From Syngnathus acus (lineage: Eukaryota; Chordata; Actinopteri; Syngnathiformes; Syngnathidae), in assembly GCF_901709675.1 (NCBI RefSeq), contig NC_051104.1, positions 4,073,501-4,137,500 on the forward strand: a stretch of DNA of 64,000 nucleotides. Reading direction: 5' to 3'. Below are positions 1-12,519 of the stretch, in pieces. The stretch's first letter is position 1; every line of letters begins with the position of its first letter. Made by a program: the position numbers and the translations under genes. The notes beneath the pieces are model-generated. The model ran no database searches, was not told the origin of the DNA, and saw only the letters and a list, made by a program, of their open reading frames with translations.

Positions 1-380
1 TTTACATAATGCTGATGGCCATTTTATAACTTAATTGTTGCCTCCATTAGGACGAGGCTTTTAAAGGGTGGTCATGCTCAGGGTTGACAAGATAACCATT
101 CGGAAGTTCTGGAGAAATTTCCACTGAGCATGGACATATGCACGCCTTCATACATTCTGGATGTGATCATGTGTAGGAGTGCAAGCAGGGATATCCCCTA
201 ATGGTGTTTTCATGGCTAAGCACATTGTGTCTCAAGGAGAACATGCCGTACTCATTTCCAGCTCCAGAGGAAGCCCACAATCTCTGGCAGGGAGGCGCCA
301 TTCTTGTATTCAATGAATCTCATTAGCGTGGAGCTTCTCATGCCACATCAGGTCAACATAACCTCACTGAGAAGGCATCA
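1..380. other. CNE-like block, weak
   Basis: No gene seen. The first 170 bases have balanced composition with a TTAATTG word at 31-37 and CCATTAG at 43-49, which suit homeodomain binding. The block ends at a run of A from about 380. Conservation is inferred from texture only, and the left edge is cut by the window. Confidence 0.22.
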
Positions 381-960
381 AAAAAAAAAAAAAAAAAAAC
401 ATCTGTGTTAGCCAATCTCTGGATGAAGTCATATCTTTATGAAATTGAGAATGTTCTCAAAAGGCTTCAAAAGAAAGAAACCACCCGAAAAAGAACAACT
501 ATCACAAGTGAGTTAACTCAAATATTTGCAATTGTTGAAAACAGTCCATTCCTCCAGTGAACATTCAGCGGTACAAATCGGAACGCCATGTTGTTTTTCT
601 TACAGTTGATGTGAGTCATCCGGCGCTATTTGAAGCCTGAGACACATTTTCCACTCAAAGTTGTTATCCTCTTTCATATCTGCCTGCTCTCAGGAGAATT
701 TGGTAGCATTTTGCACAAAAGATGAGACGCTTCATTTAGTAGCAATTTAACTAGTGTGTTAAATTGTTTACTCCAATGATAATATTGCAGGGATATTATC
801 TTAATACTAACCTAATGTAATATTATTACATAATTGGAGCCCTTCATAAAAATACAGTTCATGCATACTATTAGATGTAAAAATAGATTAAAAATGGCTA
901 TTGTTGATCTATTGAAATGCTTTGAAAGCCAAATAAACTCAATAAAATTCAGATGGTGTA
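381..960. other. AT-rich intergenic, nothing recognised
   Basis: Starts with a homopolymer of about 19 A and continues as AT-rich DNA with no long ORF, repeat end or RNA structure that I can see. Confidence 0.6.
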
Positions 961-1290
961 TTACGAGAAGATATTTCTGCACGGACTAGATAAATGACAT
1001 CATCCATTTAAAACGAGTTGCCTGCAAATATCGTCATCAGTGTCTGTTTGCATTTGGAGGGGATTACGACAACCCCGGCAAACTAAGCGCTGAGGCTGCG
1101 TAATTGGGAGCATCTGGATGTCATTTTGCTCTTTTCAGTCCCACAATCATGAACACTATTACATCTTGTTTGGCCATTTGTTACAGCGCAGGCCGGCTTG
1201 GAAAAACAAATTCCAGAAATAAAAATCCCTGACTCACTTAGGGATAAAATGATGTTCATAATGATGTTCAAATGATGCACAGAAAAAAAA
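961..1290. promoter_or_regulatory. CNE-like block with TGACATCA and TAATTGG words
   Basis: A low-homopolymer block. TGACATCA at 995-1002 contains a TGACA half-site of the PBX/MEIS type, and TAATTGGG lies at 1101-1108. Near its end ATCCCT (1226-1231) is inverted against AGGGAT (1240-1245), followed by a direct repeat ATGATGTTCA (1249-1258 and 1261-1270). A 65-codon minus-strand ORF inside has no recognisable content. Enhancer role is an inference. Confidence 0.33.
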
Positions 1291-2999
1291 TCAACTAAAT
1301 CTATCCATCAAATAATGTTAGTCCTGTCTATTCCTATCCACAAAAAGTTGGCGTAGGAAGCGGGCGATACAATAAAACCACGCATCACCTGCACGTTTTG
1401 TTCTACAGGGACCCCTTTGCAAAGGTTAAATCGTATCTGACACTTGGATCACCGCGAAAAAGCGTAGACTGGGGGTTGGTAAATGAAAATAAATGACCTC
1501 TTAAGTCCAATGAAAGACTGAACCTAAATGAAGCTCAGGTGGCTGCTAATTGGTGCAAGTTGAAAAAGATTTCTGGCAATTCCAACAACTCTCCTCCTCT
1601 TCCTCTTCTGGCATTCTCGCGCTTGGTATTTACTCATTCTTTCCCTGAGGTCGCCGTGTCACCGGGACTAGCTGAAGGGAATGTGGCGTGTTCCTGTGTT
1701 TTCATTGGCCGGGATAAACATGGGAAAAGAAGCCGGGTATCCTCTGTGATCCCACTAAGAGTAGAGAAACTCCCTTCCAGCCACACGTGACCTCGTGTGC
1801 TACGGATATGCGTGGAAATATGATGTCAGAAAAAAAAAACCGAGTGCTTGACCTTTGCAACTTTCATTTCATGGGAAAAACTTCAAACCAAAGTGACAAA
1901 ACATGCTCCTGGGTAAGATCAGCGGTAGTATCAGATACACTCAAGACTGGACTTGTTTGAGCTGATGGGAACTATGTTTTGCTAACACTATTTCAATTAA
2001 ACAGCCAGACTCTCCAAGAAGAAATACATTTAAAAAATCCTAGTGTTATAAATTTACCGTATTTTCCTTTCTATAAAACATCAAGGCGATTTTATATTGC
2101 ACAAATCTGGTTCCACTTATTCCACCAATACAAATATTCCCGCTATTCTGGCAAATTCAAAGCCTCAACGTGGACCACCGCTGCCTGTAAATAAACGTTA
2201 AATCACAGTCCTCGTAAGTGGCTGTCAGCAAAGGAAAAACACTCAGCTGTTACGTAATCTCAGTTACGGTTCACAGAGAGGAAGCGCGCCCATTTACTAT
2301 ACCTAAGTGTGTATCCGCAGCTATTCGTTCTAGGAGGAAAACATATACCAGGAGCTGCTCGTTTCGTTTAGTCGCTTATGACGCATTGCCATGTAATGCT
2401 GCAAAATGGCTAAAACAATGACTGCTAAGCTGTGCAAAACTCATTTTTGGCAAACCTGTTTAGTATTTATCCACTTTGTTTTGCATTGTTTGCTTCTGAG
2501 AGGAAAATAAATTATTTTATACTTAGCAAGGGAGAGTAAAATATGCACATGAGAAGGATAAGAAGCAACAAAAACAAACAAAAACTTTTTTTTTCTAGCT
2601 ATTGTGATCAGCTTTTTTTTTAATTTATGATGACAATTGGCAAGTTCCCACTGAATAAAATGATATGATATAGAAATGAGAATTTGATTCTCATCTGGGT
2701 AAAACCCCGATCACTGTAAAAAAAAAAAAAACATACAGAATATTTTGTGTCATTAATTCCTACTTGACCAAGTTACAAATATCCATTGCATATCTAGTAT
2801 CTGACAACTTGGCAGAGGGCGTGCCCATATCTATGATTAATATTGATGGAATAGTCCACCCAAGCCATAGATGATTTTTAACAATCATTAAAAGTTGTTT
2901 TGTTGGAAAGGCAGCATGTGTTTTTTTTTTTTTTTAACATTTGTAATGACACTCCTAGCGTATTACAACTGCATGCCAATGAAAAAATAAAAAATACAT
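1291..2999. other. intergenic, no gene recognised
   Basis: Several 60-85 codon ORFs occur here and none resembles a known protein. Positions 1440-1800 are less AT-rich and could be a weak regulatory block. The rest is AT-rich with A or T runs near 2588, 2718 and 2920. Confidence 0.5.
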
Positions 3000-3260
3000 A
3001 TTTCCAAGATAGGGCCATTGTGTGATTTGAACGCACGATAATTAAAGTTAGATAGAGAAGAAAACATACTCCACGGCCCTCTTTACACTCATTGAGTTTA
3101 TAATGGGCGCGGTGCTGCTAAAGTCCATCTGCCGCATAGTGAACCGGTGAATAAGAAAATAAATGCTGTTTGTAGAGGCCAACATCAAAAGACTACTCAT
3201 TCGTAAATCATGAATAGGAGGAGAAGATGTCCTCTAAAGACTTTTCTCCTTGTCCTTTTA
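3000..3260. other. CNE-like block containing a 70-nt foldback
   Basis: Positions 3011-3080 are bounded by AGGGCC and its complement GGCCCT. Inside, at 3020-3036, is a 5-bp stem with a 7-base loop reading TTCAAAT on the minus strand, like a tRNA T-arm. A normal D-arm and anticodon arm are missing, so this is not called a tRNA. The remainder (3080-3240) is balanced sequence with no ORF of note. Confidence 0.25.
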
Positions 3261-3795
3261 TGGCTTACCACAAGCACTTTTTTTTTTTTACCAGACTTCT
3301 CTGGGAGTGGGACAGGACTGAGTCATAGTTAATTGACTGCTATTTTAATCACAAAGGAACACCCTACAAGGAAGACAGAACACTGTGTACATTCACGTGT
3401 CAGATTGTAATTCATATACTCGCACTCTGGTGTCTGGCGTTTGGGTGTCAATGTAGTACTGCTGTGGTTGTTTTTTGTTTTGGTGTTCTGGTCTAATGAG
3501 ATCTTGAACAGGAACAGAAATAATAATGCTAATTTAGGAGTTACACTGTCTCAAAGGTGCTCATTTGATATATTTGTTTGCAAATGCGTAGAACAGAGCT
3601 ACTGTAAGCTACAACCAAAATTAGCCCCACCAAAATAAAAATAGAAAAATATTCCCTAACTGTAACAGACTCGGGAGTCTTACAATAAAAGGTGCATTTT
3701 TTTCAAGTTACCCAAAATGTATATCAGTTTTATTACTCTTTGTATAAAATATTTGGTAAAGTTTTTTCCCAATGTATTTTTCGACAGATAACCTA
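3261..3795. other. intergenic, nothing recognised
   Basis: AT-rich sequence with a T run at about 3280. The ORFs at 3441-3638 and 3692-3946 are low-information; the second runs into the transposon that starts at 3796. Confidence 0.55.
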
Positions 3796-3999
3796 CAGGA
3801 CTGTCTCAGAAAATAAGAATATTGTGATAAAGTTTTTTATTTTCTGTAATGCAATTAAAAAAAACAAAAATGTCATACATTCTGGATTCATTACAAATCA
3901 ACTGAAATATTGCAAGCCTTTTATTAATTTATTTTTTGTTTTTTAATTGCGTTACAGAAAATAAAGAACACAATATTCTAATTCTCTGAGACAGTCCTG
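3796..3999. mobile_element. TA-flanked Tc1/mariner-type MITE, 204 bp
   Basis: The left end CAGGACTGTCTCAGA and the right end, which reads CAGGACTGTCTCAGAG on the opposite strand, form long terminal inverted repeats of about 65 bases with few mismatches. The arms also share ATTTTCTGTAA and CAATTA words. The element is bounded by TA at 3794-3795 and 4000-4001, the target duplication expected of Tc1/mariner transposons. There is no transposase ORF, so it would need one supplied in trans. I recall this end sequence as dispersed in teleost genomes. Indels and mismatches between the arms suggest an old copy. Confidence 0.85.
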
Positions 4000-4225
4000 T
4001 ATGTAAGTCTATATAATGTTTTACAAATTATCTCCAATTTACCACCCCGTGTAAATTTACTTTAAACAGACGTGCAGTTTGTACCTTGTACGATGCTCGA
4101 AATCCATTTCTCATCCTTTTGCCAATCAATGTCAGTCTTGGAATGGAATTAATGAGTGACATTTGTGAGTCAAATGGCTTCAGGTAGAACACAAAGATTT
4201 GGTTTAGCTTCAACCCATGCTCGTT

Positions 4226-4480
4226 GGCCTGTGGGTAGGAAGCACAAAGACTTTCACCTTATTCCTTATTGATCTCCCCTCCTGCGGGGTGTCATTTATT
4301 TGTAGGCTGATATACGTAAGTGGGACTGATGAGATACAAGGGGCTTGATTGATTTACGCACACATGCTGCGTGACAACCAAAATCATGGATCAGCATTCA
4401 ATTGAGGTAGGTGCATCTCTTTCTTGTGAGGAAACATCTTCAACTAATCATGTCTTGCAAATGCTCCGTAGAGGGTGTGA
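4226..4480. promoter_or_regulatory. CNE-like block
   Basis: Balanced block with TGATTGATTTACG (around 4347-4359), which holds PBX-type TGATTGAT, and a CATGCTGCGTGAC stretch beside it. No ORF extends through it. Function is inferred from texture alone. Confidence 0.3.
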
Positions 4481-5559
4481 ACAGTATACAAATATTGAAT
4501 AATATTCTTGTTGCTTTTAGAAATAATGAATAGTCATGACAACTGAGCTATGTTGGGGAAAGAAACTTCCCAAACAGTGGAAATAAGGAGGTCCAGAATG
4601 GTTTCCTAAAATTGTGATGTTGGAGAGTCCAAGGTCACTTGAAGTGACCACTCTGCTTAATCATCTCTTCAGTCAGTCTTTTTCTGATTGTGGGGCTCTT
4701 TTGCGGCGGTTAATTATATACTACATTGCCAACAACTGGCTTGGCATGCAAAATAGAACTTTTTTTAAGGGTTCTGTGAGCCGCAATGAGTTTAGAAAGA
4801 TATGGAAAAAAGGGTTTTTGTGTGTGTGTTGCTCTTTGCCATGTGGGGTAAGGCTCGGTTGGATGCGTCATGTATACTTGCGACACCAAAACAAGATCTT
4901 GAGTTTAGTGGAGTGACAATGAATGTGTTCACACCCACAATGGCGCAGAATCCTCTTTTTTGAATCTTCCAAGCGAAAAAAATACGCTTTCTCAATTAAC
5001 AAATCTGTACCGAATAGTGGAATCAATTTCTGAGCTTTACACTGGTCCTGACCTGGTTTTATAATATTTTTGTCACAACGTTTTATCCAGTAATGAGGAA
5101 TTGATGAGTTGGTCACATGCAACGGAGTTCAAACTGTTTAATTAAAGTGTTATGTCCAATTACCGTCAACAAATCATTTAGAGCAGTTTACACTCCAATA
5201 GATGCGGGTTAAATGAGGCGATGCTGTGGCAATACACTGCTACAGGAACTACAATAGCTTGATTCATTATGGTTTCTTTGTTTGCTTGATGAACACAACC
5301 CCAAAAAAAAACCTTGGGTGTAATTTGATGAAGCTTAAGTCAGTGATATTTTTTTCAAATCTTGATTCAGAATCGGCCCAAAAAATTGGGGTATCAGAAG
5401 TTGCTCCCTTTCCAAGAAAATCAGTCCTAATTATTGCCTCTCTCGTTATAAGAGAACCACTTAGTCTGCATCTTCTCCTCGCAATTGATCTTGAATGTCC
5501 TTCTCTCTAAGGAGACTTTAGTTTGTCCCATGTCCTTAATGCTTCTCTTTCTTCCTTTG
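4481..5559. other. intergenic, no gene recognised
   Basis: Contains overlapping ORFs of 60-100 codons on both strands (4614-4916 plus; 4792-5122 minus). Overlap in opposite strands and frames, and the absence of any domain, mark them as chance ORFs. No repeat ends seen. Confidence 0.5.
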
Positions 5560-6420
5560 TTTGCCTATCGCACTCTCGCCTCCCTTGTTGCTTCTTGCAT
5601 GCATATTAACAAAATGTGCCTGAAAGACGTTCATCCCTAATGCGAGAGGAAGTTGCAGCTTTATCGGCCCCCTCATGACTTATTCAGGCTAATGTGCGAC
5701 AGTGATGCCCTAATGGCATGCTGTTGTAGAGTTGCTAACAAATGTCAGGCCTTTAGTGTCCGCCCAGGGTCTGATTAATAAGCGGTGGCCATCAATAGAG
5801 GCGGCCCCGACCCCCCTGGTGAGATGAATAGGGAGGAAACCTGACAGGACACCAATATGGACAAAATACATAATGGACCACAAGTGTCTGCAGAAGTTAA
5901 GGATCTTGCTCAAGGGCGATTTGTTCGTCCATCACCTTCTTTAGGTTCGTCGCATCCAGTGGAAAAGAACCCAAGTTGTTTCCTCTTGACCCAGTGAAAG
6001 GTCAACTTTGGTGGTCCATCAATAAAACTACAGAGGCAATACACAGCGGGATTCACTTTTCTCGTGATGCTTTACCAATGAACTAGCAAATTATGACAAG
6101 GCGATTAACCTGCATTATTAGCTCAAGAGGAACCACAAGGAAGAACTTTAAGGGAAGCTTGCATTATTGATCCGATGTCAGCGCCCGGAAGCAGTCGTCG
6201 TCAACGGGGAGTTGACACAGGCAGCAGCGAATTACTGTAATGGCTATCAGTGCCATCTGAAAATCAGCTATCATTGTTAACCACTAATGGGCTGTAACAT
6301 ATTGCTAATGCATTACAGATTAGCCGGATTTGGTTTCCTCCTCTTTATGTATTGTGAAGGCCATTAGAATTGTTGCCATGTGAATTGGACGGTTATAGTT
6401 TGACTCCTCTGTAAACAATA
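5560..6420. promoter_or_regulatory. CNE-like cluster with palindromic TAATGCATTA
   Basis: Two sub-blocks. The first, 5600-5920, includes GGTCTGATTAATAAGCGG near 5767. The second, 6180-6400, has ATTACTGTAATGGC, an inverted TGGC/GCCA pair at 6241-6255, CCACTAATGG, and a perfect 10-bp palindrome TAATGCATTA at 6306-6315 followed by GATTAGCC. Repeated TAAT cores within about 100 bp are typical of homeodomain-bound enhancers. Target gene unknown. No convincing coding potential on either strand. Confidence 0.42.
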
Positions 6421-8354
6421 AGTTGCAGTATCAAATATTATTTAATTTCTAAATTTGATTTGAATGCCTCACAAAAAGTACTAAATTTAATAATAATAAT
6501 AAATTAATAATAATAATATTTTTCTAGGGAAGTCCGCATTGGAAAGAATTGCCCTATTACAGCGAGTAAAATAAATTCTTACTGACATCTGAAACTCTTT
6601 GTTTTTTGTGGTTATTCTCATAAATTGTTCATGATCCCATATTACTTTTACCACCAAATGTTGGCCAATAACTCCACCGTTTAAACATTCTTCATCAGAT
6701 TCTGAAGTGCTTTGGGACACCATAAAAAAATATCATTTCCCCCCAATAACACTACATGTATTATTAACTACCGGAGAAGACACCATGAGCCATAAACACA
6801 CCACGGAACGGCCGTGTTTGATGTAACACTTTTTCTGTGAACAGACCTTTTTAATGGCACTCAAAGTGATGTGACATTTTGTTTTTTTTACTCAGTTCCC
6901 TCGTTTGAACGTTAACCATCATGTAAAAGTTGATGTCTTTTTTTTCTCTACCTTGTTCTCTCAAGAATATTTTCACGTGAGGGACGGGCACAACCACATA
7001 CACTCACTTCATTAAAATTGTACAATACCTGCCTTAAAAAAGTGATGTGCAAGCAAAAGAGCGGGAGAGAGAGAGAGAGAAAGAACGAAATGGAACTCCA
7101 ATTGTGAACATGCTGCTTTGGCACTGCGGTGCTCCCCGCTTGTGCGCCATGAGCACGCCTCATTACCTTCAAAGAGCATATTTAACCAGCATTTTGGGAT
7201 TTTTGCCAATAATTTTTCTTCCTGAACAATTTTCTCAAAGAGTGCATGTTTTGTTTAGATTTGACTTTTTGTGGCTTTGTCTGAAACTAAAAAAAAACAG
7301 GCCAGCCTCAACAAGGGATGTTAAAAGATGACACAAATAATTGAACAAAACCGACACAGTACAAAGAATAACATTGTCTGTGTCCAAATGAATCAAATTA
7401 TGGCTTTGATTTGAGTACATTTTACAGGTATAAAAAAAAAAATCATGCGATTCAAATGCGACAGTTAAAATAAAGAGCCAATAATGTGCATCCAAAACCA
7501 GACGTTTGTATAAAAGACAAACATGCACAACCAGATGTAACTCAATTTGCTTAAATGTCTTCTGAGGTCACAGCAATATCAAGATCAGCCCTCCAGTTAT
7601 TTTTTTTTTCTCCTGCTCTCAAGTCCAGATGCAATTATAGATGCTCTGTTGTATGTAGAGGATGCATTTATGTTTCCGTGCCTGCACACACTTCCAGCGA
7701 GTAGACGGGTGTGTGCGAGAGATGGTTTAAGCAGCTGTGGAGCTCCTCTCGCTGTCTGACGACTGATAGCTGCCCTGTGGGCAACTATGGCCTTGTGACC
7801 TCTCACCTTTACCGGCTTTCTATAAAGTCCTATTGCAATTTATTTTGGCGGAAAAAATAATTGTATATATATAGTGATCTACCACACTAGTGTCATGAAA
7901 TTTGCGTGGAGGGTTAGAGATTAGTCTGTCGGACTTTTTCCATAGACTCAAAGTAATGAGCTGAGGGTTCATCAATCATGACTGCCAACTGACATTGTTC
8001 TTTCCAGGCAGACATTGTATGAACTGTTCCTAACACTTGAGCAGGGACATCTTTTGTTCCATAACCGTACTCTGCACATCTCTCTGGGAGTCTTTTCCAT
8101 GTGGGGAAAAAAAACAAAAACATTTCCAAACATGAACCATAGTTTCCCTGTCATGGTGATGAGTGTGTGTCAAAGTTTCAGCAAAATAAAAAAAGAAAGG
8201 GGCTTTAAAGAGTATATATGCGAAATGAGCAGCACCAACTGCAGTGAATTCCCCAAATAAAAAAAATAAAAATTAGATTTGACCTCAGGTAACCGTAACA
8301 GTCGATTTGAATGACACAACTATGAGGTCTTAATGAGTTTGTGAACACAGTTTT
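6421..8354. other. intergenic with short microsatellites
   Basis: Holds an ATA/AAT-rich tract at about 6487-6525 and (GA)8 at 7065-7080. Overlapping ORFs around 6948-7331 and 7547-7806 are translations of these simple tracts or chance ORFs. Positions 7725-7830 are less AT-rich and might be a short regulatory block. Confidence 0.5.
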
Positions 8355-8384
8355 ATTAATAATAATAATAATTATTATTATTAT
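8355..8384. repeat. self-complementary AAT/ATT microsatellite
   Basis: A run of AAT triplets is followed directly by ATT triplets, so the two halves can pair as a hairpin. It lies 50 bp upstream of the MITE that starts at 8434. Confidence 0.85.
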
Positions 8385-8433
8385 ACATGATCAAAAATAT
8401 ATACGTAAAACAGTTTATTAGCGGCATTACAAG

Positions 8434-8687
8434 TACCGTAATTTCTGGACTATAAACCTTGCCTGAATATAAGCCGCACCAGGTAACATTTGTGTGAAAT
8501 CCTCTTTTGTTCATATATAAGCCTGCGGTGTTTTAAATTAAAACTACTCATTGTTATTACCAAAACAAATCCTCTTACAATATCATAAAAATCATGAAAG
8601 ATTCATAGACAAGACGCACTGGACTATCAGCCCCAGGGTTCAAAGCTTGTGCAAAAAGTAGCGGCTTACCGTTCGGAAAATACGCTA
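8434..8687. mobile_element. TACCGTA-ended MITE, about 254 bp, degraded right end
   Basis: Starts TACCGTAATTTCTGGACTAT and carries repeated ACTATAAGCC/TATAAGCCGCACC words inside. It is the same family as the element at 45887-46131: both share AAATCCTCTTTTGTT, a TTTTAAATTAAAA tract, ACCAAAACAAATCCTCTTAC and a GTTCAAA-GTGCAAAAAGTAGC-type segment. The right end is worn (CGGAAAATACGCTA instead of a clean inverted repeat). No coding capacity. Superfamily is not certain. Confidence 0.75.
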
Positions 8688-8779
8688 TTTTTTTTTTTTT
8701 AGGTCAAACATTTTTGACCTTTTAGTGATTGTCCACCAGTTAAGTGCTACAATCTCATAATAGATATTTGTCTGTTTCT

Positions 8780-9040
8780 GTTTACACATATCTGTCCTAC
8801 TGAGATGAAGGCAGCCAGTATCAAAGTGGAACTCTCCACGGGGGCATCCTCAAGCAGCTTTTAGGTTCAAAGGGCCTTTATCACCTCCAGAAGCTTACCA
8901 CTGTCAACCCCACTCGAGGCAACTTGCTCTGATTGTGTCCTTGTCTTAAAGGGGTTATTTGCCCGGGCCAACGCATGCTCAGGATGGTCATCATTGATAA
9001 TCAAGCCCGGTGAAGGGAAGCATGAAGCCACACATAAAAG
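8780..9040. promoter_or_regulatory. CNE-like block
   Basis: A balanced 260-bp block between the MITE and AT-rich DNA. It includes CATCATTGATAATCAAGCCCG (about 8989-9009), with overlapping ATTGAT/TTGATA and GATAATC words suited to PBX/HOX or GATA-type binding. No ORF. Inference only. Confidence 0.33.
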
Positions 9041-10582
9041 TCTGTTTAAATTGATAATATAGTCGTTTTATCCTAAAAAATAACAGCTGGAAAATCATTT
9101 TATGCTACACTGACTTATAATATCTGTCTGTGTCATTGCCAACTGGCCAACTTAAGTGCTCTATAAAATCGGTGGACCAGCCAGGACACCTTTCGTGATC
9201 TTTTGGAACTATCATTGCTAACAGAACTGTTCAGAGCTGTGTGCTTAAAAGATGCAAATCACTTCTTTTTTTTTTAAATCTATTTCTGTTCATAATATGA
9301 ACTTGCTTGCATTCATTGCTGTCTTGTTTAAATCTGTTGATTTACATAGTAGATTTGCTTAAGTTCAATTCAAACACCATAGAGTGAGTTAAATTTTAAA
9401 ACAATATTTCTTTCAGTGCCTTTCGCCAACATTTAATATAACGTGCATGTCCTTTCTTTGATTAATAGTGTCCTTTAAAAAGAATAGGGCAAATGATGTT
9501 CATCAATTCGGGCCTGCAAGTAATTTACCATATTAACTTGCTTACACAGACATTTTTTGTCAAAGTTGAAGAACCTTGATTAAATCAAGTTAATGGCAGC
9601 TGACAGCAACGGCATCCAAATGTCTCACACAGCCTATCCTGTCGCAGGAAGTCGCATGAAATTCCGACGGTGTTGGAAGAGGGCAACGCGCCTCATTGGC
9701 TTTCCTGTGATGTCCTCGACCATCTTTGAAGATGTCCTCCAGCTCGGTTCACCTCTGAATTCTTATCACGACCCAATAGATCAGTAGTGAAATATACCCT
9801 CCAAAGTTAAGAATTCATGAATTTTACAGAGGAATATCTTTTCCCAAGTCTGTATCACCAAGGAAAAAGTTCTTTTTTCTGCAGTGAGGAAGTTGCGCGG
9901 TTAAAGCAAAAAAAAACAGATTGCAGTATTGATATTCCATGCTAACGCTCGTGTCATGTTGTTTGGAATTAACGCGTAGGGGAGGGTCTGCGCTTATTTC
10001 ATAGAAAGGTCACCTTTTTATATGCCTGATAAAGGTTGCGATCATGCATCTAGCATGAAAATGATGTACTGCATTCCTTCAACCATGTGTGTGTATGTGC
10101 TGAATAATGAATCAATATAAACTGATAAAAGCACCCACTAAACACGCACGAGACACAACATTAGTAAGATATAATCTCCCACCCATGAGCTGTTTGAAAC
10201 AATTCTGCTTTTGAAAATATTACCAAAATGGCAATAACTGGAGAGCTCCAATTCTGACCGGTATTTTAATTATTTAATTCTTTTCTATTTACAATCATGA
10301 CCGAGTATTTTTTTTACTGTATTTTGATGAAGTTCATGCATTTTATGGAATCCTGAAGGGAGTCTTTAAGCTCTTTTGCAATAAGTGACTTTGTTATTTT
10401 TAATTGCAATAAAATGCGTTTTTAATATGATTGCTGAAAATCATCCAAGAGTGCAACCCAGTATTGTCTTTTATAATCATTAGGTGTAATAGCAATTTGG
10501 TCAAAATGCGAATAAATGAGTCACTTACCTATCCACAGAAAACATTTGAGTTTGTACAAGAAAAACTGAGTCCTAACTTAAG
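9041..10582. other. intergenic, no gene recognised
   Basis: Mostly AT-rich. A less AT-rich stretch at 9590-9790 coincides with a 64-codon chance ORF and could be a short regulatory block (CAGCTGACAGC near its start). Nothing else seen. Confidence 0.5.
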
Positions 10583-11240
10583 ATGGATGACCTCGCTGTG
10601 ATTCACTGTACCTCTGCCGAGATGTTGACCTCCGTGTCATCGACAGGCTACGGGTGTTGTTCTCAGCCGATTGTCCCTCAGGTCAAATGGAACAAGGGGG
10701 AAGCAGCTGGAAGTGGAAGAACACGCATCATATTTACAATAGGAAAACACACACTAAGAAAGAAACTCTACACACACAATATGACATCCTCTTCTCTTAT
10801 CGGGCCACATCTGTTTCCTGGAGCTCACTCCGGCGGAGAAACTCCATTGAGGCGGCCGAGGGAAGCGCAATTTGTAGTGTTTGGGCCAAACCTCTATTCA
10901 TAAATTCTCATCTTCCCAAAGAAACACAGGTTTACTCATTTATCTTTCCCCACTCCAACAACTATAAACATTTTAAAGGATGTCGGCCATGTTCTCCACA
11001 GTCTCTACGGCAAAGCCATTGTTGATATGCTCTGATGGTCGTCGCGTGGCTGCTAAATATTTGGACCGAGACTAAACTAGTCTCTCCCTCCAACATACAT
11101 TTGCTGCTTTGTCTGGAATTCCACCATCATGCCGAGATGATTCCAATGAGTTTCACATGTGCGACTCTTCTTTAAACAATCCCTCTTTTTAATCTATTAT
11201 TCAAACACCCGCTCGGCGGGGTGTTATTTTTCTCTAAAGC
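10583..11240. other. moderately GC-rich block, weak CNE-like
   Basis: Two ORFs in different plus frames (10583-10903 and 10654-11025) overlap and neither has a recognisable motif, so I do not call a gene. The sequence at 10800-10890 and 10980-11090 is balanced and CpG-containing, and reads like candidate regulatory DNA. Confidence 0.25.
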
Positions 11241-12519
11241 GTAGCTCGGAAACACATTTCCTGTGAATATGTCAGAAATATAATTTCAGTCTGACAGCGA
11301 TGACTTCAATGCATTTTTTTTTTCTCAGTCTGTTTATGAAATGAGGAGCAGAAGGTAAATTATTTTTCTTATTCATTCTCTCATTTACAAAAGCATCAAT
11401 ACAATATATGGAATATAAACCAACACAGATTGAATTCGTATCATCACCATAGACTTGAATAAAATACTTTTGCGTACTGCACATCCTGAACCGTCATTTT
11501 CAGCTCTAGAGAAATAAGCAATGCGTTCCGAGCTTTTGTCTCCTGCTGCACAGTGTGCACATATGCTGTGAATCTGTAAAGCATACACTCCCCTTGGCCT
11601 GGCCTGCTGAGGTCATTTCTAGTGAATCACAGCAGCTGTAAGAGATTTACCTTCCCCACCCTGTTCCGTCTGTCCCTGCTTGCTTCATCATTCCATCCCC
11701 AGAGTTCACTCGCTCAGGTTGTGCAGCAAAAATAAGACAATGTCATCACCACAACATAGCTTGACTTGTTTATTTGTGTTGTTTACGTGTGTGTGTGTGT
11801 GTGTGCACATGTGGTATGTGAGTGCAATGACTCATTCATTCAAACCGGCTCTGAAGCCACAATAGGAAAGTCTGTGTTGTCGTCCGCTTCCTGTCATATG
11901 TGCACACACGCAAATCTGAGGTGATTGTGGTTACAAATATGCGAAATGAGGAAAAATATTACATCAGTCGCTTTTTTCTCCATGTTTCTTTCCCTGACTG
12001 CTTGCTGATAATAAAAAAAAAAAAATGCTAGCTTTGCCATCTATTCCCTCATCACTCTGTTTACTCAGTTACAAAGTGACGCTAACCGCCCAAATGAGGC
12101 GGCATGGTCTAGCAGCCTAAGTAAAACTGAGCTCGCTTCTGAAGTACCATCAAGAGGCGGGTGAGCATATGCATTTCTTAGCAATCTTCCTTCCGATTGG
12201 TCTGCAGAGGCAAACTGGAAACATAGAAGATCAATGCCGGGCTTCTAAATTCCGTTTGCAATTTCTACAAGTTTTATTGCCTGATATATCGTACAGATGG
12301 TTCGCAGTGGCGACCCCTGAGGGGAAAAGCCGTAAGGAAAAGAAGATATTGCACATTCTGCATTCTTATTTTATCTGTCCGTATTCTCCACCGTCTTAAA
12401 TGTTTTGTTGTATTCTCAGAATTATTGAGACGAGTGATATCATTTTTTTTTTTTAGCCATTATATAGCCATCCCACATTAAACATCAGCAAAGCTATCAT
12501 ATATCCCTAAACAAACAAG
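11241..12519. other. intergenic with (GT)9 microsatellite at 11787-11805
   Basis: AT-rich DNA with short chance ORFs. The GT repeat continues as GTGCACATGTGG. At about 12099-12122 a stretch GGCATGGTCTAGCAGCCTAAG weakly resembles the 5' half of a tRNA-Leu but has no matching 3' half. Confidence 0.5.

Noticed and set aside
12099-12160. Similarity to the 5' half of a tRNA-Leu
   Set aside because: About two thirds identity over 24 bases only, and no B-box or 3' acceptor half downstream.
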